From: an uncultured Bacteroides sp.
GTDB taxonomy: Bacteria; Bacteroidota; Bacteroidia; Bacteroidales; Bacteroidaceae
Assembly (NCBI RefSeq): GCF_947632445.1
Contig: NZ_CANRPM010000027.1
Coordinates: 1 to 37,396 of the forward strand
Length of the DNA stretch: 37,396 nt
Direction of reading: 5' to 3'
Shown here: positions 15,671 to 23,709 of the stretch, piece by piece
How the letters are laid out: every line of letters begins with the position of its first letter
How positions within the stretch are numbered: the first letter of the stretch is position 1
Program-made: the position numbers and the translations under genes
The notes under the pieces: model-generated
Database searches by the model: none
What the model was told of the DNA's origin: nothing
Seen by the model: the letters and a program-made list of their open reading frames with translations, nothing else

Positions 15671-15706
15671 ATCCCCTTCCCCGGACGTCGGCGTGGGGAA
15701 GGGGAT
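15671..15706 (-). terminator. Terminator of the galM-gluP-galK operon
   Basis: A perfect 12-base-pair stem joins ATCCCCTTCCCC (15671-15682) with 15695-15706, and a TTTTC tail follows on the minus strand. It separates galK from tkt. Confidence 0.9.
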
Positions 15707-15733
15707 CAAAGATTGATGTGTGATGAAATCCGG

Positions 15734-16888
15734 TTATTCCAGTCGGCGTGCGCCGTCGCTGATGACTACATCATAAATCTTGGGGCTTCTGCCGAACTTG
15801 TTCTTGAATTCTACTTTCGCCTTTTCAACGAAGGTGCCGTACAGTTCGTCCTTCACCAAGTTGATGGTACATCCGCCAAAACCGCCGCCCATGACGCGCG
15901 AACCTGTCACGCCGCAATCGAAGGCAAGGTCGTTCAGGAAGTCCAATTCTTCGCAGCTCACTTCGTACAGCTTGCTCATGCCGTGGTGCGTTTCATACAT
16001 TTTCTGCCCTACGGTTTCATAGTCGCCTTTCTCCAGAGCGTCGCAAACGTCGAGTACGCGTTGGATTTCTTCGATGACATATTCTGCACGCTTGTAGTCT
16101 TCTTCCGTTACGTCGGCTTTTACAGCTTTGAGCATTTCCATATTGCAGTCGCGCAGGTATTCTACGTGTGGATGATTCTTTTGTACAGCGGTTACGACAG
16201 CTTCGCAACTTTGGCGGCGTTTGTTGTAAGCCGAGGATGCCAATTCATGCTTTACGACAGAGTCAACCAGTACGAGGCGGTAACCTTTCGGATCGAAGGG
16301 GAAATACTGGTATTCCAGCGAACGGCAATCCAAACGGATAAGGCTGCCTTTCTTGCCGAATACGGAAGCAAACTGGTCCATGATGCCGCAGTTCACGCCG
16401 CAATAATTATGTTCGGTAGCCTGGCCAACCTTGGCGAGTTCGAATTTATCAATCTTGTTATCGCCGAAAAGATCGTTCAGCGCATAGGCATACGTGCTTT
16501 CCAATGCTGCAGAAGAAGACATTCCGGCACCAAGGGGAACATCGCCTGCGAAAGCTGTATTGAACCCCTTTACTTCTACACCGCGTTTGATCATTTCGCG
16601 GCATACACCGAAGATATAACGGGCCCAGCTGGCACGGGGAGCGTCTTCTTCGTTAAGACCGAATTCTACGTAGTCCTTCAGGTCGATGGAATAGGCTTTT
16701 ACAGTGTTGGTTCCGTTCGGTTTGATTTCTGCAATCATACCTTTGTCGATTGCTCCGGGAAATACAAATCCACCGTTATAGTCGGTGTGTTCACCAATAA
16801 GGTTGATACGACCCGGAGATGCATATACAGCTCCTCTTGTTCCGTCAAAATGCTTGATGAAACGACTTCTTACGTGTTCTATATCCAT
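15734..16888 (-). CDS. galK: Galactokinase
   Basis: It phosphorylates alpha-galactose with ATP in the Leloir pathway. The 384-residue, full-length protein has the GHMP-kinase motifs: GRINLIGEHTDYNGG near residues 26-40 (galactose binding), the ATP loop GAGMSSSAALE near 117-127, and GGGFGGCTINLV near 341-352. It is the third gene of galM-gluP-galK, 63 bases after the transporter. No galT or galE lies in the window, so the uridylyltransferase step is encoded elsewhere. Confidence 0.95.
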   Translation of the reverse strand: MDIEHVRSRFIKHFDGTRGAVYASPGRINLIGEHTDYNGGFVFPGAIDKGMIAEIKPNGTNTVKAYSIDLKDYVEFGLNEEDAPRASWARYIFGVCREMIKRGVEVKGFNTAFAGDVPLGAGMSSSAALESTYAYALNDLFGDNKIDKFELAKVGQATEHNYCGVNCGIMDQFASVFGKKGSLIRLDCRSLEYQYFPFDPKGYRLVLVDSVVKHELASSAYNKRRQSCEAVVTAVQKNHPHVEYLRDCNMEMLKAVKADVTEEDYKRAEYVIEEIQRVLDVCDALEKGDYETVGQKMYETHHGMSKLYEVSCEELDFLNDLAFDCGVTGSRVMGGGFGGCTINLVKDELYGTFVEKAKVEFKNKFGRSPKIYDVVISDGARRLE

Positions 16889-16951
16889 GATACTTATAAT
16901 TTATTAGGTGAATAATAAAAATTACCGTAATCTTTTTCTTTTACCGTCTGC

Positions 16952-18259
16952 TTAATCAACAGGGATATCCTTATTGACATTTTTGCAGCCTACAAGGCCG
17001 TAATAGAACAGATAGGCCAAGGCGATGATGATAACCCAATAGCTGTTCATAAATCCGGCAACGTCGGCCAGCCAACCCTGAATGACAGGAAGAATACCAC
17101 CGCCGCATACCAATACCATGAATAAACCGGAGGCGGCTGCCAGGTATTTGCCTAAGCCTTCGACGGCCAAATTGAAGATGCCACCCCACATGATAGAAGT
17201 ACAGATACCTACCAATACCAAATACATGGCGTTGACGGGTACTTCAGCCATTCCGAAAGACAAGCCTCCCGTTGCACTTTGCTGCAATACCGGCAAGTCG
17301 ACCAGCGTGCTGGTTGAAGAGAACATGGCCAGCAATACTAAAATCAAACCTAAGCCGGAGGTGAAAATCATCATGGTACGACTTGAAATCTTGGCTCCCA
17401 ATGATGCGCCGGCCAGACGGCCTATCAACATCAGTAACCAGTATGTTCCTACTACAAAACCGGAAATCGTGGACGAAATGCCTGCGCCGCCTTTTTCAAT
17501 GGGGTCGGTAAGGAAGAGGTTTAATGTACCCGGTACACCGACTTCAACACCTACGTAAACGAAGATAGCAATGGCACCCAGTACAAAGTGGCGGAATTTC
17601 AATGCACCTTTCATCAATGTACCAATAGATTCCGATGATTTGGTTTGACTGGGTTCGGGGATGTTGACAAACAAAAGCACAAAAAATGCGAAGGCAAATA
17701 CAGCCATGGCGGTGTACATTACAGGGAAAATTTGTGAGATAGTCGCTTTCTCTACAGATCCTGCAATGAGGATGCCTACAAACATCGGGGTGATGGTAGC
17801 CATTACGGAATTAAACGAACCACCTACTTGGATCAGCTGGTTACCTTTGTTGCCTTCACCACCCAACTTATTCAGCATAGGATTGACCACTGTGTTGAGC
17901 AGACACATGGAAAAACCGGAAATGAAAGCACCGCACAGATATACAGCAAAAGCCGATGAAGGGCTGGTGTGTCCTGAAAGATACTGCACTCCTACGCCAA
18001 TAAATCCGATGGCTACAGCGATGAGAGCTGTTTTTTTATATCCGACTTTGGTTAATAAAATACCACTGGGAATACCCATTACGGCATACGCGATGAAGTT
18101 TCCCAAGTTTCCCAACATGCCGAGTGCGTTGGAAACTGAAAATTGATTCTTCAATACAATCCCCATCGGGGCAGCGAGATTCGTAACGAATGCAATCATA
18201 CCAAACAGGAAAATCATGGTTATGATGGCGATGATGTTACCATTCTTTTGTTGTGTCAT
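16952..18259 (-). CDS. gluP: Glucose/galactose MFS transporter (GluP/FucP family)
   Basis: This is a proton- or sodium-coupled sugar importer of the inner membrane. The 435-residue protein has about 12 hydrophobic segments, with the FucP-family start (FLFGMIAFVTNLAAPMG) and the second-half segment GGIFNLAVEGLGKY characteristic of the GluP group. Its position between galM and galK indicates galactose or glucose as substrate. Confidence 0.9.
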   Translation of the reverse strand: MTQQKNGNIIAIITMIFLFGMIAFVTNLAAPMGIVLKNQFSVSNALGMLGNLGNFIAYAVMGIPSGILLTKVGYKKTALIAVAIGFIGVGVQYLSGHTSPSSAFAVYLCGAFISGFSMCLLNTVVNPMLNKLGGEGNKGNQLIQVGGSFNSVMATITPMFVGILIAGSVEKATISQIFPVMYTAMAVFAFAFFVLLFVNIPEPSQTKSSESIGTLMKGALKFRHFVLGAIAIFVYVGVEVGVPGTLNLFLTDPIEKGGAGISSTISGFVVGTYWLLMLIGRLAGASLGAKISSRTMMIFTSGLGLILVLLAMFSSTSTLVDLPVLQQSATGGLSFGMAEVPVNAMYLVLVGICTSIMWGGIFNLAVEGLGKYLAAASGLFMVLVCGGGILPVIQGWLADVAGFMNSYWVIIIALAYLFYYGLVGCKNVNKDIPVD

Positions 18260-18313
18260 GGTTTTTTCTTTTATAAAGAGGTTATTAATGTTGTTAATTA
18301 TTGTTCTGGAAGA

Positions 18314-19411
18314 TTATTCTGTAACGCTGAATTTATAGATAGTCGCCTGCTGGTACTCATCGCCCGGAAGTAGGATTGCCGACGGGAAGTGAGGCTTGTT
18401 GGGAGTGTCCGGGAAGCATTGTGCCTCGAAACAGACGGCACTTCTCGCCGGATAGGTAGCGCCATGTGCTCCCGTAAATCCGTTAAGCCAGTTACCGGTG
18501 TATAGCTGGATGCCGTTTTCTGTAGTGAATACTTCCATCATGCGCCCGCTGATTGGATCGGTATATGTAGCAGCTTGGCTCAATTCTCCGGCCTCTGTCT
18601 TATTCAATACATAGCAATGGTCGTATCCGGCTCCGTTGATTAGTTGCTGGAACGGTTCATCTATTCGTTCACCAATGGTGTGTGGCGTGCGGAAATCCAT
18701 AGGAGTTCCTTCTACTTTCAGAATTTCTCCGGTCGGGATAGAAACTTCATCAATAGGAACGTAGAAATCTGCATTGATGCTAATTGAATGATTTAGTACG
18801 GTAGGAGTTGGAGAGGCAATTCCCGATAGGTTGAAAAATCCGTGGTTGGTCAGGTTGACAACCGTCGCTTTATCGGTTGTTGCACGATATTCGATTACAA
18901 GTGCGTTAATGTCTTCTTCAAGGCGATAGGTCATTTCAACTTCCAGATTACCCGGAAAGCCTTCTTCTCCATCAGCGGATGTGTAGTTGAAAATCACGGT
19001 TGTCGGGTTGGGTTGTACGGCATCCCATACTTTAGTATGGAAACCTGTCGGTCCGCCGTGCAGGGAATTGGGGCCATTGTTGATGGCAAGCTGGTGTCCT
19101 TCGCCATAGAGAGTGAAATGTCCTTGGGCTATTCGATTGCCATATCGCCCGATTGTCGTATTAAGAAATGGTTCGGGGCTGTTAATGACGTGTTCTATAC
19201 TATCATGCCCTAAGATTACGTTGGCATATTCTCCTGCCTTGTCGGGCACCATAATGGAAAGGATTGCACATCCGTAATTCGTCACTGCTACTTCCATTCC
19301 CTGGCTGTTTTTCAGAATGTAAAGGTCGGTTTTTTTGCCGCCTATTTCTTTTTGAAAGTTTTTCCTGTCCAAGCAGGAACGGTTACTTTCATAAATATTA
19401 GATGCTGTCAT
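18314..19411 (-). CDS. galM: Aldose 1-epimerase (mutarotase)
   Basis: It interconverts alpha and beta anomers of galactose and glucose, giving galactokinase the alpha form. The protein has 365 residues from ATG 19411; the frame is open to 19477, but the added residues do not resemble the family. Visible marks include NYGCAI, GRYGNRIA near 100-107, NNGPNSLHGG near 116-125 and the catalytic-region NLTNHGFFNLSG near 190-201. It has no signal peptide, so it is cytosolic. It is the first gene of the galactose operon and is divergent from manA. Confidence 0.93.
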   Translation of the reverse strand: MTASNIYESNRSCLDRKNFQKEIGGKKTDLYILKNSQGMEVAVTNYGCAILSIMVPDKAGEYANVILGHDSIEHVINSPEPFLNTTIGRYGNRIAQGHFTLYGEGHQLAINNGPNSLHGGPTGFHTKVWDAVQPNPTTVIFNYTSADGEEGFPGNLEVEMTYRLEEDINALVIEYRATTDKATVVNLTNHGFFNLSGIASPTPTVLNHSISINADFYVPIDEVSIPTGEILKVEGTPMDFRTPHTIGERIDEPFQQLINGAGYDHCYVLNKTEAGELSQAATYTDPISGRMMEVFTTENGIQLYTGNWLNGFTGAHGATYPARSAVCFEAQCFPDTPNKPHFPSAILLPGDEYQQATIYKFSVTE

Positions 19412-19637
19412 ATCATGGTATTCATTAAATTCATTGCAAATAAACAGATTTTCTTTCGTTTTCCCAAGCAATAACAAATAATTTTTTGTATGTTTGTCAC
19501 CATATTTAAGCTAAGTCAAGACAATTTGTGAGTTGAAGCTTTGAAGATGCAGAAGAACGTGCCGGCTTGGCAAGGAATTGATACTAACGTAGAAAAACAT
19601 TTATACTATTTTGAAAAATATTTAATAGAACATTTTA

Positions 19638-20609
19638 ATGTACCCTCTGAAATTTGAGCCTGTCTTGAAGCAGACGCTTTGGGGAGGCAATAAGATTATC
19701 CCTTTTAAACATTTGAATGAAAACTTGCCCAGTGTGGGTGAAAGTTGGGAAGTCTCAGCTGTGGAAGGCAGCGAATCTGTTGTGGCTAACGGTGCGGACA
19801 AAGGGCTGACGTTGCCCGAAATGGTACGCAAATATCGGGGAGAACTGGTCGGCGAGTCGAATTATGCACGTTTTGGAAATCAATTTCCTTTGCTGGTTAA
19901 GTTTATTGATGCGCGGCAAAAATTATCCATTCAAGTTCATCCGGGCGACGAATTGGCTAAAAAACGTCATAACAGTATGGGTAAAAATGAAATGTGGTAT
20001 GTCGTTTCTGCTGACGAAGGGGCTACATTGATATCAGGTTTTTCCAAGCAGATCACCCCAAAAGAATATAAGGAACGGGTACATAATGGTACATTTGACG
20101 AGGTGCTTCAGACGTGTGCCATCCGGCCGGGTGATGTGTTTTATGTACCTGCCGGCCGTGTGCATGGCATTGGGGCGGGTGCCTTTGTGGTAGAAGTGCA
20201 GCAGTCGTCTGATGTGACATATCGCATTTATGACTATAATCGTAGGGATAAAGACGGAAAACTCCGTGAGTTGCATATCGCTCAAGCGATGGATGCCATC
20301 AATTTCTCTGATGTAGAAGATGATTTCAGAACGGCGTATGAGGCTGTATCTAATGAGCCTGTGGAAATATTGTCCACCCCTTATTTCTCTGTTTCTTTAT
20401 ATGATATGACAGAAGATATTACATGCGATTATTCAGAGTTGGATTCTTTTGTAATTTTTGTCTGCATAGAAGGGGAATGTCGTATGGTGGACGATACTCA
20501 AAATAGCATCACTTTACGCGCAGGAGAAACGGTTCTGCTTCCTGCGGTAACCCAATCGGTCAATATCATTCCTGTAGAAAAGGTGAAGCTGTTAGAAGCT
20601 TACGTTTGA
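19638..20609 (+). CDS. manA: Mannose-6-phosphate isomerase, class I
   Basis: It interconverts mannose 6-phosphate and fructose 6-phosphate. The 323-residue protein has the zinc ligands Gln99 and His101 (QVHPGDE), Glu118 (GKNEMW) and His176 (GRVHGIGAG), and a C-terminal cupin-like half. This is the short class I form usual in Bacteroides and Firmicutes. It is transcribed divergently from the galactose operon across about 226 bases, in which I could not identify a convincing operator or TAnnTTTG box. Confidence 0.93.
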   Translation: MYPLKFEPVLKQTLWGGNKIIPFKHLNENLPSVGESWEVSAVEGSESVVANGADKGLTLPEMVRKYRGELVGESNYARFGNQFPLLVKFIDARQKLSIQVHPGDELAKKRHNSMGKNEMWYVVSADEGATLISGFSKQITPKEYKERVHNGTFDEVLQTCAIRPGDVFYVPAGRVHGIGAGAFVVEVQQSSDVTYRIYDYNRRDKDGKLRELHIAQAMDAINFSDVEDDFRTAYEAVSNEPVEILSTPYFSVSLYDMTEDITCDYSELDSFVIFVCIEGECRMVDDTQNSITLRAGETVLLPAVTQSVNIIPVEKVKLLEAYV

Positions 20610-20636
20610 GAAAAGCATCGTTTTGTGATGGAAATA

Positions 20637-20671
20637 ATGCTGCATTTCAATGGATGCAGCATCGTTTTTTT
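20637..20671 (+). terminator. Terminator of manA
   Basis: A perfect nine-base-pair stem joins ATGCTGCAT (20637-20645) with 20654-20662, and CG plus seven T residues follow. The converging small-protein gene ends at its right edge, and the stem may serve both strands. Confidence 0.85.
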
Positions 20672-20921
20672 ATTTTCTAATCGCCCTGTGAAATTTTCGA
20701 ATTAACTTTATGCCCAACATGAAGCCGTCGAACAGGGCCATTCCTACATTGAAAGCATTTGTGATGGAATTCCTTTTGTCTACTGTAGACGTAAGAGGGT
20801 CAATCAGCTTTCGGGCAGTGGTGCCAAGGACTTCCTTCTGTTTCCGGGCATTTAGTAAAGCTTGTTTTCTCAAGACCCGGATGTCATCCAATGTGGTTAT
20901 TTGTGGTTTGCTATTGTCCAT
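20670..20921 (-). CDS. 83-residue conserved-looking envelope protein
   Basis: The protein has 83 residues from ATG 20921, with a charged helical N-terminal half (RVLRKQALLNARKQKEVL) and one moderately hydrophobic segment (about 55-75) ending in basic KFHRAIRK. It overlaps the end of the holin-like gene by 11 bases and is the last gene of a three-gene operon with YtxH and the holin-family protein. It is probably membrane-associated. I do not recognise a named family. Confidence 0.75.
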   Translation of the reverse strand: MDNSKPQITTLDDIRVLRKQALLNARKQKEVLGTTARKLIDPLTSTVDKRNSITNAFNVGMALFDGFMLGIKLIRKFHRAIRK

Positions 20922-21294
20922 ATTGCTCTTCTTTCTTTCCAAGGTCTTCAATAAACAAGTTTGCAATAAATTTAGCCATCGGGTTGACGATGAGTTTTTT
21001 GCGGAAAATGTAGACTGTTGCTATCAAAACGGATATGACACACGTAATCAAGGCAAAACTCATCACAAGGCTTCCTACAAGATGGGCTAACAGGTAGGCT
21101 AATGTGAAAGACAAATAAAACAGGGCTACCATGCTGAGAATAATGATAACCAGCACTAAAATTAATGTGGATAACAGAATTGTTAGTTTCTCTGCTATCT
21201 CTAATTGGGTGTATCTTTTCTGAAGTGCCAGATATTTCTTGACTTCAATGAAAAGTTGTTGCAATGTTTCTATGCCTTTATCATTGGAGAACAT
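20911..21294 (-). CDS. Phage holin family protein (holin-3_6-like membrane protein)
   Basis: The 127-residue protein has a cytosolic N-terminal amphipathic part (about 1-38), two strong membrane helices (40-66 and 70-100) and a basic KKLIVNPMAKF tail. This is the arrangement of the 'phage holin family' proteins that are widespread in bacterial chromosomes, not prophage lysis genes. Together with YtxH and the 83-residue protein it forms an operon of small envelope proteins, possibly stress-induced. No phage genes lie nearby. Confidence 0.8.
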   Translation of the reverse strand: MFSNDKGIETLQQLFIEVKKYLALQKRYTQLEIAEKLTILLSTLILVLVIIILSMVALFYLSFTLAYLLAHLVGSLVMSFALITCVISVLIATVYIFRKKLIVNPMAKFIANLFIEDLGKKEEQYGQ

Positions 21295-21328
21295 GGTAGC
21301 TCTGTTTTATGTAGTTTTCTTTGGCTAT

Positions 21329-21538
21329 TTATTCGTCTGCTTCGTTCTTAATCTCCGCGGCGATTTCGTCTACCAAATTTTCCATTTCGTTTCGGCTCAG
21401 CCGAAGACCTTTCTTGCGCAGGATGTCTGCAATTTTTGCACGGGTATCTTCTCCTTTTTCAGGGGCAAAAAGAATACCTAAGGTTGCGCCGATAGCGGCT
21501 CCACCTAAAAAAGCGGCCAATACATTTAATCCTTTCAT
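21329..21538 (-). CDS. YtxH domain protein
   Basis: The 69-residue protein has one N-terminal membrane segment with the GGAAIGATLGILFAPEKG signature (residues 12-29) typical of YtxH. A charged helix (KIADILRKKGLRLSRNEME) and an acidic tail follow. Homologues appear in general-stress regulons of Gram-positive bacteria. It is the first gene of the small envelope operon and its promoter lies immediately upstream. Confidence 0.85.
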   Translation of the reverse strand: MKGLNVLAAFLGGAAIGATLGILFAPEKGEDTRAKIADILRKKGLRLSRNEMENLVDEIAAEIKNEADE

Positions 21539-21564
21539 AATGTTTATGTTTTACGGTTTATTTG

Positions 21565-21595
21565 CAAAACTAACCAATATCTTCTAATTCGCATC
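21565..21595 (-). promoter_or_regulatory. Promoter of the YtxH operon
   Basis: On the minus strand TAGTTTTG (21565-21572) is the -7 box, with GATG (21592-21595) 19 bases upstream at the -33 position. The leader is about 20 bases. Confidence 0.5.
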
Positions 21596-21689
21596 TCTTT
21601 TCGGTGATGTTTTTTCAGGATTTCTACTTATATTTTCCGATTTAGGGAAATTTAACTGTCCTGTATGGCGTCGGATAATTGCTTAGGTG

Positions 21690-21697
21690 TACTTTTG
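21690..21697 (+). promoter_or_regulatory. Probable -7 box for the lipoprotein pair
   Basis: TACTTTTG matches the -7 consensus and lies 24 bases before ATG 21722. No clear -33 element is visible. Confidence 0.45.
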
Positions 21698-21721
21698 TCT
21701 CCTAAAATTTAAGGTATATAT

Positions 21722-22138
21722 ATGAAAGCTTTGGTTAGAGGCATGAACGTTTTGTTATTGATTGTCATGATGATTTGTTGCCTTTCCTGTATGAATGGTG
21801 GAGGTTCTCCTTGGGTTGGAAGATGGCAATTACGTGAATATCAATATCCTGATGGGAGTGTTGCAAAAGTTGACAGTGTTTTTTATGGCTTTCAGAAAGG
21901 CTCTTTCACAAGTCAGTACATGGGCGAAGACGGGAGTTATCGTTCTATGTATGGTTATTACGAAGAGGAAGATAATAAGATTACCATAACGTTATGGGGG
22001 CCGGCAGTTAACGATCCTACCTATAAAAAGTGGTTTGGATGGGAAGACGGTGTCCGTACATTTAGAGTTGATGAGTTGACTTCCAAAAAAATACGTTTGA
22101 ACTACAACGATACGATATACGTTTTCCGTAATTATTGA
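21722..22138 (+). CDS. Small lipocalin-like lipoprotein
   Basis: The 138-residue protein begins with a lipoprotein signal ending CCLSC at Cys21. The mature chain starts with GSPWVGRWQLREY, resembling the first strand of small lipocalin-like domains (GxW), and then alternates beta-strands ending in IYVFRNY. A second possible start is Met8. It is followed 22 bases later by the SPOR protein gene. Ligand and function are unknown. Confidence 0.75.
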   Translation: MKALVRGMNVLLLIVMMICCLSCMNGGGSPWVGRWQLREYQYPDGSVAKVDSVFYGFQKGSFTSQYMGEDGSYRSMYGYYEEEDNKITITLWGPAVNDPTYKKWFGWEDGVRTFRVDELTSKKIRLNYNDTIYVFRNY

Positions 22139-22160
22139 ACGAACTTATTTAAAAACTTAA

Positions 22161-22679
22161 ATGATAAAGAAAATGAAAAAATTAGCAGTATTGGGAATGG
22201 GTGTCTGTGTAGCACTGGCATTCTCTTCTTGTAAGTCGAATGAAAGTGCTTACAAAAAGGCGTATGAAAATGCGAAGAAACAAGAGTTGGCAGAAGCTCC
22301 GCAACAGCCAGAAGCCGCTACAGTAGAAGAAAGCCCTGTGGTTAGTGCATCTGTTGAAGCTCCGAAAGTAGTTGAAAGAACTCAGGTTGATGTGCGTCAG
22401 GAAAAGGTTACCGTTGTGTCTGGGACAGGCTTGGAAGCTTACAACGTTGTAGCAGGTAGTTTTTCAGTGAAAGCCAATGCGGAAAATTTGAAGGCTTTCT
22501 TGGATAAAGAGGGATATAACGCTTCTGTAGCATTCAATGCAGATAATTCGATGTATCGCGTGATTGTGGCTACTTATCACGATAGAGATTCTGCAGCTGC
22601 CGCTCGTGATGCCTTCAAAGCAAAGTATCCTAATCGTAACGATTTCCAGGGCGCTTGGTTGCTTTACCGCATCAATTAA
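22161..22679 (+). CDS. SPOR domain lipoprotein
   Basis: SPOR domains bind glycan strands stripped of side peptides at division septa. The 172-residue protein has a signal ending SSC (Cys24, or Cys20 if it starts at Met5, 22173). A Glu/Pro/Val-rich linker spans about 35-80, and a C-terminal SPOR domain about 93-172: YNVVAGSFSVKANAENL, then YRVIVATYHDRDSA and GAWLLYRI. It should be a periplasmic, lipid-anchored peptidoglycan-binding protein. The start is ambiguous between two in-frame ATGs 12 bases apart. Confidence 0.9.
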   Translation: MIKKMKKLAVLGMGVCVALAFSSCKSNESAYKKAYENAKKQELAEAPQQPEAATVEESPVVSASVEAPKVVERTQVDVRQEKVTVVSGTGLEAYNVVAGSFSVKANAENLKAFLDKEGYNASVAFNADNSMYRVIVATYHDRDSAAAARDAFKAKYPNRNDFQGAWLLYRIN

Positions 22680-22723
22680 TGGCTGAATTAGAAACGAACG
22701 ATTGTTTCGTTTCGTAAATATAG

Positions 22724-22756
22724 AAGGCGGCACGCTATGGGGTGGCTGCCTTTTTT
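22724..22756 (+). terminator. Terminator after the SPOR gene
   Basis: Bases 22724-22731 pair with 22745-22752 (eight pairs with one G-U) and six T residues end the stem. A second hairpin, GAAACGAA (22691-22698) with 22706-22713, lies just before it. Confidence 0.8.
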
Positions 22757-22831
22757 ATTCTTTTGGACGTAAATATGGTTTAAAAGAAGTTATAAAGTAG
22801 AATGGGAAACTTTTTCGAGTGGAAAAGTTTC

Positions 22832-22860
22832 TACCTTTGAAATCTTATATTGCATCTTTG
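22832..22860 (+). promoter_or_regulatory. Candidate promoter of the sulfation operon
   Basis: Two -7-like boxes are present: TACCTTTG (22832-22839, exact match) and CATCTTTG (22853-22860, one mismatch). For the second, TTTC lies 21 bases upstream. Neither has a full -33 box, so which one is used is unclear. Confidence 0.35.
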
Positions 22861-22871
22861 ATAAAAATAAT

Positions 22872-23699
22872 ATGGATCAACAATATATATTAAAGGCTAT
22901 TGATGCTGCTTTGGCGGCCGGTGAGAAAATTCTTTCCATTTATAATAATCCGAGTTCCAATTTTCAGGTGAGAAAGAAAGCGGATAATTCGCCGTTGACT
23001 ATTGCCGATCGGGCGGCTCATGAGGTCATTTGTCGATTGCTGGCCGATACTCCGTATCCCATCTTGAGTGAAGAAGGTAAATCGAAATTTTATGAGGAAC
23101 GTATGGCATGGAAAGAGTTGTGGATTGTTGATCCATTGGATGGTACAAAGGAATTTATCAAACGCAATGGTGAATTTACTGTTAACATCGCTTTCGTTCA
23201 GGATTCTGTTCCATGTATAGGAGTTGTTTATTTGCCGGTAAAACGTGTTCTTTATTTCGCGATGGAAGGAGTGGGAGCTTATAAAATGACAGATGTGGCA
23301 TCGCGTGGGGAGGTTTCGCTGGAAGATTTGATTGCAAAGGCCACCCGTTTGCCGATTGAAACTACTAAGCGGAACAAATATGTGATTGTCGCTTCACGTT
23401 CGCATTCTACGCTCGAAACGGAAAGATTTATTGAAGAGGCTAAAGCTGTTCATCCGAATGTAGAATTGATTTCATGCGGAAGTTCCATTAAAATATGCCT
23501 GGTGGCCGAAGGTGTAGCGGACGTTTATCCCCGTTTTGCTTCGACGATGGAATGGGACACGGCTGCAGGACATGCCATTGCACGTGCAGCAGGGATGGAA
23601 ATCTATCAGGCAGGCATGGATGTGCCGTTGAGTTACAACAAGAAAGACTTGCTGAATCCATGGTTCATTGTAGAGCCGAAGCGGGTTGGACATAAATGA
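22872..23699 (+). CDS. cysQ: 3'(2'),5'-bisphosphate nucleotidase (PAP phosphatase)
   Basis: CysQ hydrolyses adenosine 3',5'-bisphosphate (PAP), the inhibitory product left when PAPS donates its sulfonate, to AMP. The 275-residue protein shows the inositol-phosphatase-like metal sites: EEG near 67-69, DPLDGT at 87-92 and EWDTAAGHA at 227-235. It opens the sulfation cluster and its stop codon is 11 bases before the permease start, so removal of PAP is tied to sulfate uptake, PAPS synthesis and sulfotransferase. Confidence 0.93.
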   Translation: MDQQYILKAIDAALAAGEKILSIYNNPSSNFQVRKKADNSPLTIADRAAHEVICRLLADTPYPILSEEGKSKFYEERMAWKELWIVDPLDGTKEFIKRNGEFTVNIAFVQDSVPCIGVVYLPVKRVLYFAMEGVGAYKMTDVASRGEVSLEDLIAKATRLPIETTKRNKYVIVASRSHSTLETERFIEEAKAVHPNVELISCGSSIKICLVAEGVADVYPRFASTMEWDTAAGHAIARAAGMEIYQAGMDVPLSYNKKDLLNPWFIVEPKRVGHK

Positions 23700-23709
23700 A
23701 GACTGGATA

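Noticed and set aside
15608..16915. 435-residue + strand frame
   Set aside because: It is antisense to galK and runs through the operon terminator.
20911..21294. Prophage remnant suggested by the holin-like protein
   Set aside because: No integrase, lysin or structural phage genes are present; holin-family membrane proteins are common in ordinary chromosomes.
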